Shown here: one piece after another, positions 44,807-57,667 of the stretch
Layout of the letters: each line of letters begins with the position of its first letter
Numbering within the stretch: position 1 is the first letter of the stretch
Notes under the pieces: generated by a model
Seen by the model: the letters and a program-made list of their open reading frames with translations, nothing else
Told to the model about the DNA's origin: nothing
Database searches by the model: none
DNA from: Protopterus annectens
Lineage: Eukaryota; Chordata; Ceratodontiformes; Protopteridae
Assembly (NCBI RefSeq): GCF_019279795.1
Contig: NC_056747.1
Span: 999,107,682-999,171,681 of the forward strand
Direction of reading: 5' to 3'
DNA length: 64,000 nucleotides
Position numbers and translations under genes: made by a program

Positions 44807-45507
44807 CTGTGCTACCAGTGATGGAGTTCCCATACCCCAAATACCATATGCTAAGCTTTCCATCCTAGTTCCCTCCATACATTGCATCTATCAGTTTCAG
44901 TTTTTCATTTGTTTCCTAATTATTTGATTATGATTTTAAACTTTATGTTGGTGTAGTATTGTTCTTTGGTTCTCTGTATGGAAACATTGCAATGACATCT
45001 GGTTACTTTAGTTCAGGTTTCACCTTCAGTCTTGTGTACATAGGACAGTCATTTTTCTAAGCAGGTTTTCTGAAAATGTAGGGTTTTTTTTTCTTGTTCT
45101 ATGTTTTCCATTGTAGTGAATATGGAAACAGAACTGCTTTGATACATTGTTTTTTGTTAGGATAAGTTCAGAAGCCAGTGTTCATACCCAAAGATCATCA
45201 AGAAACACTTAATACATATCATAAGTAAACTATTTAACTCAGATTTGGTCAAGATTTTAGCCTTTATTTTTATGTTAGCCTGGTTCATAATCTGACCATT
45301 TTGTCATGAGTATCAACTGCATCATTATTGATTGGCCTCAAGTCTCTTAATAAAATGATTTGGTAAATGAAGTGTATGGAAATTACAAAATGCCTTATTG
45401 GATCAGATTCCAAAAGAGTTGCTGTCAGTAAGTCTGTTTCCAAATGACCTCGGGCTTTCTGTTAGTGACTTACTTCTGTATAAGGTCTGTCTATAAACAT
45501 GTTTGAT
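44803..45507. other. No recognised gene; degraded relative of the palindromic MITE
   Basis: At about 45,398-45,490 GGATCAGATTCCAAAAGAG and an AGTAAGTC/GACTTACT inverted pair resemble the MITE that follows. The rest is unremarkable AT-rich sequence. Confidence 0.4.
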
Positions 45508-45621
45508 ACATGGACCAGATTCCAAAAGACCTGTTCTCAGCCTGCTCTCAGTGTCTCAGCCTGCTCTCAGTGTAAGTAATCACTTACACTGAGAGCAAAT
45601 TTTTTGAAATCGGGCCCATTG
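45508..45621. mobile_element. Palindromic MITE
   Basis: The left end ATGGACCAGATTCCAAAAGA is inverted at the right end as ATGGGCCCGATTTCAAAAAA. Inside, GCTCTCAGTGTAAGT (45,563-45,577) is perfectly inverted at 45,582-45,596 with a 4-nt loop, and TCTCAGCCTGCTCTCAGTG is tandemly duplicated. About 114 bp, no coding capacity. Confidence 0.75.
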
Positions 45622-46769
45622 TCTGTAACTTATATGCTTTTCTATGCAAGCAAAGCCTTTGTAGTCAGTGTGGTAAATTACACAAAGATGGTATTAACTT
45701 AGTAAACCTACTCTGAATTGATTCTATGTTTATTTACTTGAACTGTAAATACAAAATGCTGATTTATTTTCTGTAATAGTTGAATAACATGAAATGGGTC
45801 TCTAGTTGCCATGGTCATAAAATGTAAAGTAAACCTATCAGTATTTTATATGATGTATTCTACCAGTAGATATTTTATTTATTATTATATTTAATTTCTA
45901 TTTGAACTAAGTGGGGCTTATTGATTGTAGTCCATTATTAGAAGCCCAGGTTGGGAGGAGATATGGAATGTATAATGACATGGTTTATAATACATGACAT
46001 CTGGTACTGAGATCTAATACTTAAGCATGTTCCTTTTGTCTTGTTTGTTTATTTATTTATTTTTTGCTGTTCCACCTTTTGTTTCTTCAGAATTTTCTTT
46101 TTGAGACTTATTTTCTGGCCCGTTGTTAAGGGTTGTTTATAAGCTAGATTTATATTGAGTACTCAGGTACAAATGTCATGTATGGAATATTGACATAAGC
46201 TAATTTTGACAGTGTTCATTTGCATGCATTGATGTGCTTTTGTAGGAGGGAGTGACTCATCTGATAGTTGGTATTTGCGCCCTCAAGAGTTCTACTGCCT
46301 ACACAAACTGAGATTGATGTATTAATTTGTTTTATGGCTTTGCCATCCATTGTCAGTATTTTCAGGATTACAGATGTTGGAGTTTCAGTAGCAGTGCATT
46401 TTTTTTACCTTTCTTCATTTCTACTTATGAGTTTTACTTCTCTCTTTCAGTTCATTTGCAGTTTTTTATTACATTGATGATTATGATCGGATCACCACAT
46501 AGCCTGCTTATTATGTGCTTGAGACATAGATGAAATTCACCTAGAGAGGTGAATCTTGGCATCTGTGTTGAGAACACACAACTGAAGCTTATGATCGGAA
46601 ACCTGATCATTATTTTTGTAGTACATGGAGCTTTATCTGCTCCATGTGCTAGTAGTTACAGGAAAAAGGAAAAAAGTATGTTACCGTCTTTCAAAGTGCT
46701 GTCAGAAAGCCAGTGTAACATGATCCCTTGCATTTGCATTCACTTTGCCATGCCTCTAAACCATCCAGA
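45622..46769. other. No recognisable feature
   Basis: AT-rich sequence, short ORFs only. Confidence 0.45.
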
Positions 46770-46875
46770 GTTTTGCCTCATTTGTTTGGTCTGTTCCTCA
46801 TAAGTCTGTGTTTTTCAGACAAGTCATGCAGGAGTAACGTCACTGAACAGTGACATACATTTGAGTTTCAGAGAC
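46770..46875. repeat. Partial copy of the CATACCTCTCAAC MITE
   Basis: TTTTGCCTCATTTGTTTGGT to ACATACATTTGAGTTTCAGAG matches 49,740-49,845 of copy 2 with a few differences. The ends are missing. Confidence 0.5.
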
Positions 46876-47365
46876 TGCTTCCTTCAGAGAAAATGCAAGT
46901 GAACACATCATGTTCTAGCTACTTTCTAGCTACTTTCTATGTTTGTAAGAGAAAGTACAGACAAGAGGCTGAAGTAATTTTTTTATTCTGCTGTTGTCAT
47001 TATTGACAGATATTATAGTATAGCACTACACCTGACCTTAACTTAAGCGGTAGTGGTCAATATTTTAAGCCTGGGCCTCATGACACTGTAGCGCTTGACT
47101 GATTAGTCTTTTTTCAAATATCTGAGCATAATCACCGGGCTGAATGCACTACATATGTTTTTGCTGGTATTTTGAATTTTTATTTATTTTTTAAGGATTT
47201 TTTAAAGATGTTTATGTATTTGTAGTATTTACTTAGTTGTCTGATTTTTATGGATGGAATACTGTGTATAATTTTATATAGGATAGTGTATGTTTTGTAT
47301 GTTGTAGTAGTCTTTACAGAAATTGTGTTTGAGATTTATTGGTTTGATTGATTTGTTTTGATAGT
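46876..47365. other. No recognisable feature
   Basis: AT-rich flank of the RTE insertion, including a short direct repeat CTAGCTACTTTCTA at about 46,917-46,935. Confidence 0.45.
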
Positions 47366-49313
47366 GTAGAAAGGTGCTTGGTGTGACATCTGGACAGGGG
47401 AAGGAGGACAAGGAGACCTGGTGGTGGAATGAGGAAGTACAGGAGAGTATACAGAGGAAGAGGCTGGCGAAGAAGAAGTGGGATTGTCAAAGAGATGAAG
47501 AAAGTAGACATGAGTATAAGGAGATGAGGCGCATGGCAAAGAGAGAGGTGGTGAAAGCTAAGGATAAGGTGTATGGAGAGTTGTATGAGAGATTGGACAC
47601 TAAAGAGGGAGAAAAGGACCTGTACCGATTGGCTAGACAGAGGGACAGAGCTGGGAAAGATGTGCAGCAAGTAAGGGTGATAAAGGATAGTGAGGGAAAG
47701 GTACTCACAAGAGAGGAGAGTGTGTTGAGTAGATGGAAAGAGTATTTTGAGAGGCTGATGAATGAAGAGAATGAGAGAGAGAGAAGGTTGGATGATGTGG
47801 GGATAGTGAATCAGGAAGTGAAACAGATTAGCAAGGAGGAAGTAAGGATAGCTATGAAGAGGATGAAGAATGGAAAGGCTGTTGGCCCAGATGACATCCC
47901 AATGGAAGCATGGAGGTGCTTAGGAGAAATGGCAGTGGAATTTTTAACTAGATTGTTTAATGAAATTTTGGAAAGTCAGACGATGCCTGAGGAGTAGAGA
48001 AAAAGTATTTTAGTACCTATCTTTAAGAATAAGGGTGATGTGCAGAGCTGCAGTAACTACAGAGGGATAAAATTGATCAGTCACAGCTTGAAGTTATGGG
48101 AAAGAGTAGTAGAAGCTAGGTTAAGAAGGGCGGTGATGATTAGAGATCAGCAGTATGGTTTCATGCCAGGAAAGAGCATTACAGGTGCAATATTTGCTCT
48201 GAGAGTATTATTGGAGAAATACAGAGAAGGACAGAAGGAGTTGCATTGTGTCTTCGTAGACTTGGAGAAAGCATATGACAGGGTGCCTAGAGAAGAGTTG
48301 TAGTATTCTATGAGGAAGTCGGGAGTGGCAGAGAAGTATGTAAGAGTGGTACAGGATATGTATGAGGGTAGTATGACAGTGTTGAGGACTGCAGTGGGAG
48401 TGACAGATCCATTTAAGGTGGAGGTGGGATTACATCAAGGATCAGCTCTGAGTCCTTTCTTATTTGCAGTGGTGATGGACAGGTTGACAGATGAGATCAG
48501 ACAGGAGGCCCCATGGACTATGATGTTTGCAGATGACATTGTGATTTGTAGTGAGAGTAGGAATCAGGTTGAGGAGACTCTGGTGAGGTGAAGATATGCT
48601 CTAGAGAGCAGAGGAATGAAGGTCAGCAGGGCTAAGACAGAATATATGTGTGTAAACGAGAGGGAGGGTAGAGGAATGGTGAGGATACAGGGAGTAGAGT
48701 TGGTAAAGGTGGACGAGTTTAAGTACTTGGGCTCAACAGTTCAGAGTAATGGTGAATGTGGAAGAGAGGTGAAGAAGACAGTACAGGCAGGGTGGAATGG
48801 GTGGAGAAGAGTGTCAGGAGTGATTTGTGACAGACGGGTACCAGTAAGAGTGAAAGGGAAGGTCAACAAGATGGTAGTGAGACCAGCTATGTTATATGGG
48901 TTGGAGACAGTGGCATTGACAAAAAGGCAGGAGTCAGAGCTGGATGTGGCAGAGTTAAAGATGTTAAGATTTGCACTCGGTGTGACTAGGATGGATAGGG
49001 TTAGGAATCAGTATATTAGAGGGTCAGCTCATGTTGGACAGTTTGGAGACAAAGAAAGAGAGACGAGATTGCATTGGTTTGGACATGTGCTGAGGAGGGA
49101 TGATGGGTATATTGGGAAAAAAAATGCTAAGGATGGAGCTGCCAGGTAAGAGGAAAAGAAGAAGGCCTAAGATAAGGTTTATGGACGTGGTGAGAGAGGA
49201 CATGCAGGTGGTTGGTGTGACAGAGCAAGATGCAGAGGATAGGAAGAAATGGAAAGAAATGATCTGCTGTGGTGACCCCTAACGGGAAAAGCCGAAAGAT
49301 GATGATGATGAGT
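47366..49313 (+). pseudogene. ORF2: RTE-type LINE ORF2, 5'-truncated, well preserved
   Basis: One frame (47,374-49,149) is interrupted by only three stops and carries the linker (ETWWWNEEVQESIQRKRLAK), GKAVGPDDIPMEAWRCLGE, NYRGIKLISHSLKLWERV, QYGFMPGKS, motif A HCVFVDLEKAYDRVPREEL, motif B GLHQGSALSPFLFAVVMDRL, motif C WTMMFADDIVICSES, and the thumb and C-terminal parts EFKYLGSTVQSNGEC, AMLYGLETVALTKRQ, ETRLHWFGHVLRRD. A one-base indel in the A8 run at 49,117-49,124 moves the end to another frame (RKRRRPKIRFMDVVREDM .. CGDP). EN is missing. The 3' end ACCCCTAACGGGAAAAGCCG plus (GAT)n is typical of fish-type RTE elements. Confidence 0.9.
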
Positions 49314-49702
49314 GTATTTATCAGTGTTACTTTTCTGTACGTTTGGCAATCTAACTGTTTTTCCCACTAAGTGCATGATATGTATTTTTGTTTGTATTAA
49401 TATTCTAGAGTTTTTTTTTTTATGATTATTTTTTTATTTTTTACTCTGTATATTGCATTTTAAAACTGTAATATATGCTGCTAGTTTTCTGTAGTCTTAC
49501 AGGAATTTTTGCATATTATGGTGTAAATGTTGCCAATTAGTGGAGGGTTGCATTTGTCAGCTTTTCTGTTGGACAACTTTCACTGATGTCTATCTATATA
49601 TATTTGTTTTTTATCTTTACACTTTGCTGTACATATTGCTCTATTCTATCCCCTTTGGCATCCAGGGTGAGGATGGATTTCATCATATGCAATATGTATG
49701 TG
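49314..49702. other. No recognisable feature
   Basis: AT-rich spacer between RTE and MITE. Confidence 0.45.
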
Positions 49703-50659
<957 letters not shown>

Positions 50660-50662
<3 letters not shown>

Positions 50663-50667
50663 ATATA

Positions 50668-50762
<95 letters not shown>

Positions 50763-50780
50763 CTGTGTGTGTGTGTGTTT
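50660..50780. repeat. (TA)n(GT)n microsatellite
   Basis: About 58 bp of TA followed by GCGTGTGTGT.. to about 50,780. Confidence 0.95.
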
Positions 50781-51369
50781 GTATGTAGATGTCTAGATTT
50801 TTTTTTTTTTTGGGTTTTAAAATTTTAAATTTTTATAGCAAATTTTTAATACTACATTTATTTTTCACTCCATGAACCTGGCAGCCAATATTCGTATCCC
50901 TGCCACATCAATGGGTGATGTTATTCCTCCTTTCTGACAGTCTTGGTCATATGTATTAGCTAGGTAGCCCCCCCATAAACTACTGGGGAAGTCAGCCTTT
51001 CTGACATAATATTGAAAGCCAGAGTGTGAGGAGACCCATTGGGGGATTTACAGACAAATGGTCAGAAGTCACTAGTCAAGCTATATCCCATAAGAGTGAC
51101 AATGTAAAATGACATGACATTCCCTGTGGTACTGTGTTGCTAGCCTGAGAGATCTCTTCTATCCAGGAGGGGTAGTACAAACCTCAAGCCCTCCCTCAAA
51201 CTTCACCCCCTCCTTGCTTGGCCATACCAGCTGCCTGAGTCATTTCCCTTAAACTTGGGTTGCTGACAGTGCATGTAGACTTTGTGTCACTAGGACAATA
51301 CTATAAACATTTTTTTGTATCACGTTAGTCCCTGAGCAAGCCAAACATAAAGCTTCTCCTTAATCTAAC
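50781..51369. other. No recognisable feature
   Basis: T-rich start (T12 at about 50,799), then ordinary sequence with no motif. Confidence 0.45.
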
Positions 51370-51608
51370 ATTACACTGTCGGGGGGTGGGGGTACCTTAT
51401 CAAGCCATGCATGAAGGTATTCTGCACTCATGGTCATACTGTGAGCTTTGTAATATGTGTACTTGATAAACTGAGTAAAGCACTGATCACCATGGATGTT
51501 TTGAAATGCTGTCTGATTAAGCGATTTGCTCAAAGTCGTGCAGGCAATGGAGGCTGAGGGAATCAAACACTGGACAACAAGAAACTGCTCTTTAATCCTC
51601 TGAACCAA
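51370..51608 (-). repeat. tRNA-derived SINE candidate
   Basis: The minus strand reads TTGGTTCAGAGGATTAAAG (A-box region), CAGTGTTTGATTCCCTCAGC (B-box), then CACGACTTTGAGCAAATCGC, similar to the conserved TGACCTTGGGCAAGTCACTT core of MIR-type SINEs. The body ends near a GGGTGGGGG-type run at about 51,380. Old and unpaired in the stems. Confidence 0.5.
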
Positions 51609-51929
51609 CAACCATTGTAGTTGTTGTTTTGCAGCTTATACCTGTCTTGTTTTTGACAGGCATGCTAACATCACCAGACTGTGCCCCCATGTCCTCACAT
51701 ATGTGTTTCTCTATGTGCTGACAATGACACCTGTGCAGCCAAGCCCATGTCTTCCCAACACTAACATCCCACATCACGACAAATCTCTGCTGTCAAGCTG
51801 AGGCCCTGTCATCAAAGAAGTGGCATGAGCCAGGTGAGAAACACCCCCAGTACAGACTTCCCCATCCTCTGTGCCTGTGTCATTAGAGCACCCAAGCCTC
51901 TAAACTGGGGAGAGGCTGGAAAAGCACTT
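51609..51929. other. No recognisable feature
   Basis: Contains a TTGTAGTTGTTGTTTT tract; no gene seen. Confidence 0.4.
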
Positions 51930-52632
51930 TAAAAATGAACAATAGGAGGACATTTGTACAGTTTCTAAGTAGGCAACAAACTCCAGGAGGTTTGGTATTT
52001 TTGATTAGAAGTTTTTGCATATGAATTTGAAATCTGCTTGCTTGGGTTATAAAAAGAATTTTTCCTAGGACTGATAGTAAATGTTGGAAGTGTGATGAGG
52101 AAGAAAGAGATAAATGGGAACATGTTTGTGGGAGTGTAATGAGATTTTAAAATGTCACTACAGAGTACTCTCTGAGATGTTGTGAGAGCAAATATCTGTA
52201 ACTAAGGAATTGATTATTTTCAGCTTTGACACATGATATGAATTGCCTAGACATAGTAAGGCCTTATTAAACTTAATTCTAGTGGCTGCCAAAAAAGTAG
52301 AATAAAATGTATATCAAAATCTAAGCCAACTGTATTTAGAGTATTGAGGTAAAAGTACTGAAGTGAGATCTTAAGGGAAGGGAAGGAGCAAATTAGGTAG
52401 AAGTAAGTGGAATTTGTGCAATGATACGTGAGGGATGGTCCGGAGTCGTAATGATGTATAAGGGAAGGTAGGAAGCGAACAATCTATGTAATGCTGAACT
52501 GAGTGACAGTTGTATAAAAGAAAGCATACATGCATAATGCATGTAAATTAAAAAGTTTCAATTTATTTTTCTTTTCCTTTAATGTATGCGTGCTTCTGTT
52601 TTAAGTAATTTAATAAAGGAGTTAAAAAAACA
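51930..52632 (+). pseudogene. LINE ORF2 3' end (L1/Tx1-like)
   Basis: The frame reads RIFPRTDSKCWKCDEEERDK then WEHVCGSVMRF, a CWKC..HxxxC motif equal to the C-terminal Cys/His motif of L1/Tx1-group ORF2. Then come a decayed C-terminus and an AATAAAGGAGTTAAAAAAAC tail at 52,612-52,632. No RT core is present: 5' truncated. Confidence 0.55.
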
Positions 52633-54182
52633 CCTGAGCTGCTAGTCAGACTCTGGTAACCTGGGATTTTTATCCTTCTACTCCAGTGCAAGCTCTGGTG
52701 ATGTAAATTTGATATTTTAGTGTAAATCATGAATTTACTTTTTGGATACTTCTGAAATTTTAGTGTAAGTCATGTATTTACTCTTTGGATACTTCTGAAA
52801 TTTTAGTTTTAGATGAGACTGTGGTGAACATTTAAAAAAATGCATCATTACAGACACTGCAATAATAGGCAGATCTGGAGATTTTTCATTTATCAAGTGT
52901 GTTTAATTCTCAGAGGAAACATTGTATTAAAACAAGCACTAGATTAGATATTTTTAAGAGCAACTTGGACAATTTTATAGGGATAACTGGTTGTGTATAT
53001 TGGCATGCTAAAAGGGCATTACTGGTGGTGTCAAATATTTGTATGTGTGTGCTGCAGTTTTGCATTTGAAAAGCTGACATTTTTAAGGAGGGGGCTGTAA
53101 GCAGTTTATTGGCTCTTGTTAGACCAGTTCATTAAATCCTGTTGCAAAGACATTTTACGCTTTTATTTTATTTATATATTTTTTTTACACTTTGTTTCTT
53201 GATCTAATCATGAAAGCAATAGGAGTCAAGCACTCTCATGTATGATGTAACATGAGAAAATATTTGAAAGCCTTTTGACAAACAAATGCTTGACCACATT
53301 TAAAAGAGAAAAAGTTGGTTAGCAAGTGTATCAAAGTAATGCATAAAGGAACATTTTACTCTGATGGAATTTGAATGGTCTACTTTGTATTTACCTTGCA
53401 GTGTACAAAAAAAAATTAGAGGGACCTGCTGATGATTGCTGCATGGTGATTGTATTACTGCAGTTGCATCTGCCTGCTCAAGTTTACATAATCTAAAGTT
53501 TGTTTGAGGAGTTTATATCGCCAAGTGCAGCTGTGAAACTTACCTAATGACATATTAGGAAACGTTGTGCACCTTCTATTGCTTTTCTGGTATTGAAGCA
53601 TCATCATGGCGATTTTGGAAATCCAAAGGGAAGTATACATGGAGTATGTTATAAGGAGGTGTGTCTTTCAGTGGAAGTGGCCATTTTACAAGTTTTAGTA
53701 GATGTTGGTTGGTATGTTAAAATTTGTAAATTTTTGCTGAATGTATAAAGCTGTGTTGTCAGAATGGTTTGCATAATTCTTAGGACATTTTCAAGGAATG
53801 ATATTAGGGCCTTTTAATATAAAACTGCCTGAGGTTTTACTACCAGATGCAGAGGCAAAGGAGCAGCTTTTTTAAGTCCTAAATCTAGTAACTATGTATT
53901 GTGAATCTCACATATAACATGAAGCTCAGCATAAAACATAGTTTAATTTGCAATAATTAGGTAATTAAACTGATGAATTTTAAAAATCACATCTCAAAAA
54001 TTGCATAGAATCCTGAACAGCTGTGCATACAGATGAGTGTGAAAAAAAGGCCTTGGAATCACATGGCCTTACCAAGGAACATAGCTGATCCAATGCCACA
54101 TAAGCAAATGATAACCTGCCTAAGCTTAAGGCATGTCCTTCTTCAGAATATCTTGGGGACAGAAAGGGGCTGGATCTCTTGT
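52633..54182. other. No recognisable feature
   Basis: AT-rich. A local direct repeat (TTTAGTGTAAATCATGAATTTACTTTTTGG / TTTAGTGTAAGTCATGTATTTACTCTTTGG, in part) sits at about 52,718-52,800 with a third partial copy. Confidence 0.45.
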
Positions 54183-54770
54183 AATTTATTTATTTATTTA
54201 TTTTGTTTTTGTTAACCGGGAGGGTCCGACTGGACACAGGTCCATTTTCAGCAGAGGCCCGGGGATAAAAGCTCCATGTTACAACATTAGGTTAATACAA
54301 TTCTAAGCAATTAATGAAATTTAAAGTAGTACAGGGAACATTTACATGACAAGTGATACATCTAGTAGAATGAACAATTATTTTTTTCACATTCACAAAA
54401 ACATTAATAATTTTACATTCACAATACATTTATGCATTTGTATAACTGAGAAGTAAATAAATGTCCATAATGGCAAAATTAAAGTATAGGTGTAGGTAAG
54501 ATGAGAGTAAGAGGAGTTATGTTAAACAGTCTGTAACCAGACTGGATCCATGTTGCACATTGCATAGATCTTTAATACTGCCTTGGTAGTAACCAGCATC
54601 CAGGGCATATCCTAAGTAGAAGAATAATATGATGAGAGTGGAAGGATATAGATATGGAAGGGTAAAATTTGGCAGTCATTGCAGTCTTGCTTGGTCACCA
54701 GCCAGAATCTTGAGGTAAACAGCATCACAGTAGTCAGAATATGGAAAAATATAACTGAACTACTGCCACA
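54183..54770 (-). pseudogene. L2/CR1-group LINE 3' fragment, antisense
   Basis: The minus strand starts with DYCDAVYLKILAGDQARLQ (54,755-54,695), matching the (L)DYCN..LQ..Q block after the RT thumb of L2/Rex-like LINEs. It ends at the low-coordinate side with CCGGTTAACAAAAAC and (AAAT)n at 54,183-54,203, as expected for a LINE 3' tail. Coding content between is decayed. Confidence 0.45.
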
Positions 54771-55745
54771 TTGTCAGTGGATGAAATAATGCCCCTGATC
54801 AAGAAGTATTATTCAGATGGTCACACTGTCCATACAGCATATCTTGATATAGCCAAAGCATTTGATACTATACCATATAACAAGCATGTATTCCAAATTG
54901 ATCCCTATATACATGGATAGCTAATTGGTTAAGGGACAGAATGAACCCACACACACAGGGTGGTGGGGCATCTTCAGCATGAAATTAACCAGTGGGGTAC
55001 TGCAGTGTTCCATGCTGCAACCTTTTCTATTCAGCATACATTTCTCTGATCTCCAGATCAAAAAACAGGGACTTTGGCTAACCGAGTTTGCTGAAGTTTG
55101 TAAACTTGGTGCTAGACTTTAACTCCCTTCTGATATGCAGAAACTACATAATTAACTTAAAACATGTTAGTAGCTGGTGTGTTTGAAAACTGGATAAAAG
55201 TAATTGCTAAAAAATGTAATATTATTGAATTTGGTGAACAAACCATCTGCATAGCTTGTATAGTACAAAAAAATCCTACTCCAAAATTAAGATATTGTGA
55301 GGGACCTTGGAACATTTATAGATATCAACCTCCAACCTCCCCTTTGATCATAATGTTGCAACAGTGGACAGGAAGTTCTGTCTAGCACAGCTGACTGAAA
55401 AAATGGTATTTCTTCTAAATCTAAAGAAGTCCTTATCCCTGTTTATTCTGCACTGATCAGGCTCATCATGTAATACAGTTCGTCCTTTAGGATGTGTCAT
55501 ACTAAACCCATCAAGCAGTTGGAGATGCACCAAAGGTTCCTGACTAAAAAGATCATGGGACTAAATGACCTGAGCTATCAAGAAGCTGGAGGTCTTGTCC
55601 CTGTATTCCTTGTCTTACAGACCCCTTGGAAATTATCTGAACCTTGCTTTTTTGACCAGTAGGGATCCAGCAGTCTAAGACCACAGTTGAATGGCCATTC
55701 ATAAATTCACCCCTGGCATAACTGGCCTTGTCAATTTTTGAAAAA
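54771..55745 (+). pseudogene. ORF2: CR1-like LINE ORF2 fragment (motif A retained)
   Basis: Degraded copy of the 37.3-38.4 kb region: HTVHTAYLDIAKAFDTIPYN (motif A with the catalytic Asp), LTSGVLQCSMLQPFLFSIHF (motif B region), GLWLTEFAEVCKLGARL (motif C, AEVC instead of ADDC), ..WIKVIAKKCNIIEFGEQ. It has more than ten stops and frameshifts. It is useful because it keeps the segment deleted from the 37.37 kb copy. Confidence 0.75.
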
Positions 55746-55859
55746 GATAAGGTCTAAAAGTGGGAACTGGCATGACATAAACGGTCACATGGCCTAGTTG
55801 TCTTGTGCATTTCAGAATTATATGAATTGAGAAAATCACTTAAGCAGACATTGCTACTA

Positions 55860-56310
55860 AGTCACCCCTGAAAGGGACACTTTCCCTTTTTGAATGGCAT
55901 ATTTTCCACAGACTCTCCTTTTTTGTTCACTTGCGGTGGGGGGCATTTGCAACCCATGGTGTGCTGGTCAAACCGTTTTTCCCCCATCAAGGCTAGGGAT
56001 GCCTTGGAGAGGCCAAAATTAGTGCAGCATTCAGAAATAATACAGATTTTCATCCCTTAAGCCTTATGCCCTGTGCCCATTCAGTGACATTGCTTGCTTG
56101 TGATGTGTAGTGGCTGTCGTTGTTACACTTCAAGAGTTGATAGCAGAATACCCTGCCCACCCATAGTAGGTAGCACTTGATTATTTCCACTGGCATCCAC
56201 CAGGGGAAATCTGGCCAGCTTGCATATGTCCCTGAGCAAGTGCACGGCCTCCTCCCCAGGGTCGGTACATCTGTCATCCCCAGAGTGCACAATCAAGTGC
56301 TAGAGCCACT
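55860..56310 (-). other. Possible SGNH-hydrolase-like relic
   Basis: On the minus strand LVHSGDDRCTDPGEE then AVHLLRDICKLARFP resembles the HxGxND-helix region of SGNH hydrolases carried by some retroelements. Stops and frameshifts follow and no Ser or His block is clear. Tentative. Confidence 0.25.
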
Positions 56311-57667
56311 AATCAAGATTTGATCACCAGGGCCATAGTCAGGATTGTGTCCCTTCACTCAGCGGGTGCAGACTTTCTGCAGAACTTCTTTGAAATTGTA
56401 AAAGTTTGAATACTAGGAAGTTGGTCTGTATATCTCAGTCGGCCTGGTCTGTGTATATCTACACAATACACAGGCAAACAAGTGTTTGTATACACAAGTG
56501 TATTTATATGTCTACAACAGATGTATATCTATAAGTACATGTGTATGAGCATTACAAAATGTCACTGTGTAGAAATGTCAGTACCCACACTGAATACACT
56601 GAAACTACACCAGTTGCAAAACACACACAGTTCCCTTTTACTATCAGTAACATAAAGGATGGCAGGGCAGGAGAGATCACTGACTTGCAGAATCTATTAT
56701 GTCTGCATTGTGGTACTATTAAGGAAAATGTTTTTTACTAACATACAAGGCATGCACAAAGCACAAAAATCTATCTATTTCCCTAGCCCTTTCTCTAATC
56801 CAAATTCATGACCACTTGCCCACTCACACCCCAGTGCTGAAAATTGGTATATATCCAACAGCTTTGGCATTATTATCCAGTCTCCCTTATTGTGACCTCC
56901 CACACATCTCAGAGAAAGCAACTTGCAATGCTGGCACCTTCATTCAGTCTCGCACTTGACAGAGTGCTTTTGACAACATAGGCACCAGAAATGTTGGTCA
57001 ACAAGCTGTACATTATGGCAACCATATGTACACGTGTAAAGATGCATGTTTACATGTACGTTGTGTGCATGCAGATGGATAATATTTGTGTGTTTGTAAA
57101 TGAGTGAAACAAAAAGCTTATACCCATTTTCTGGGGAAAGTTTTTCTCAAAAATCATAAGCTTTAAAGAGGTATTTTAATTTTTTTCTCATTGTTTTCCT
57201 CCAAGGAAGAAGCCAGTCACATAAGTATTGAATTAATGATGGGTTAATTTAACATGGAGGTCCATTACAGTACTGCATCCAACTAGTCCAGATGTAATCA
57301 TGCGGCCATTTTGGTATATTGCAGTTAAAAACATTGTTGTGTCCTAGTGCATATAGCTTGAATTGTCATAAAGCACAACTAGGTCTGCAGGGAAGTACCT
57401 GTTTAAGGCTGATGTGCCCTGTGTTTTCATCCTGTGGTACTTTGGGGGGGGGGGGCAGGGTGGAAGGTGTAGAACAGACTCTTGCCTTTTCTTTCAACCT
57501 GTTGCTGTTTTTTCCAGTGGTAAATTTAAAGTGTACGGATTCTGAAGTTAGATTTGAGAAATTATTCAAGCATTTTCTCTTAAAAAGAAATGTCAAAACT
57601 TAGCAACTCACTTAGTATCTGTGGTTGACTATTTCCAGGAATAAAACACAAGTACAATTTTGTATGG
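56311..57667. other. No recognisable feature
   Basis: Contains short ORFs without motifs and a G11 run at about 57,445. Confidence 0.4.

Noticed and set aside
57319..57603. 94-codon ORF as a gene exon
   Set aside because: It spans a G11 run and shows no conserved pattern; the opposite strand is open too, as expected by chance.
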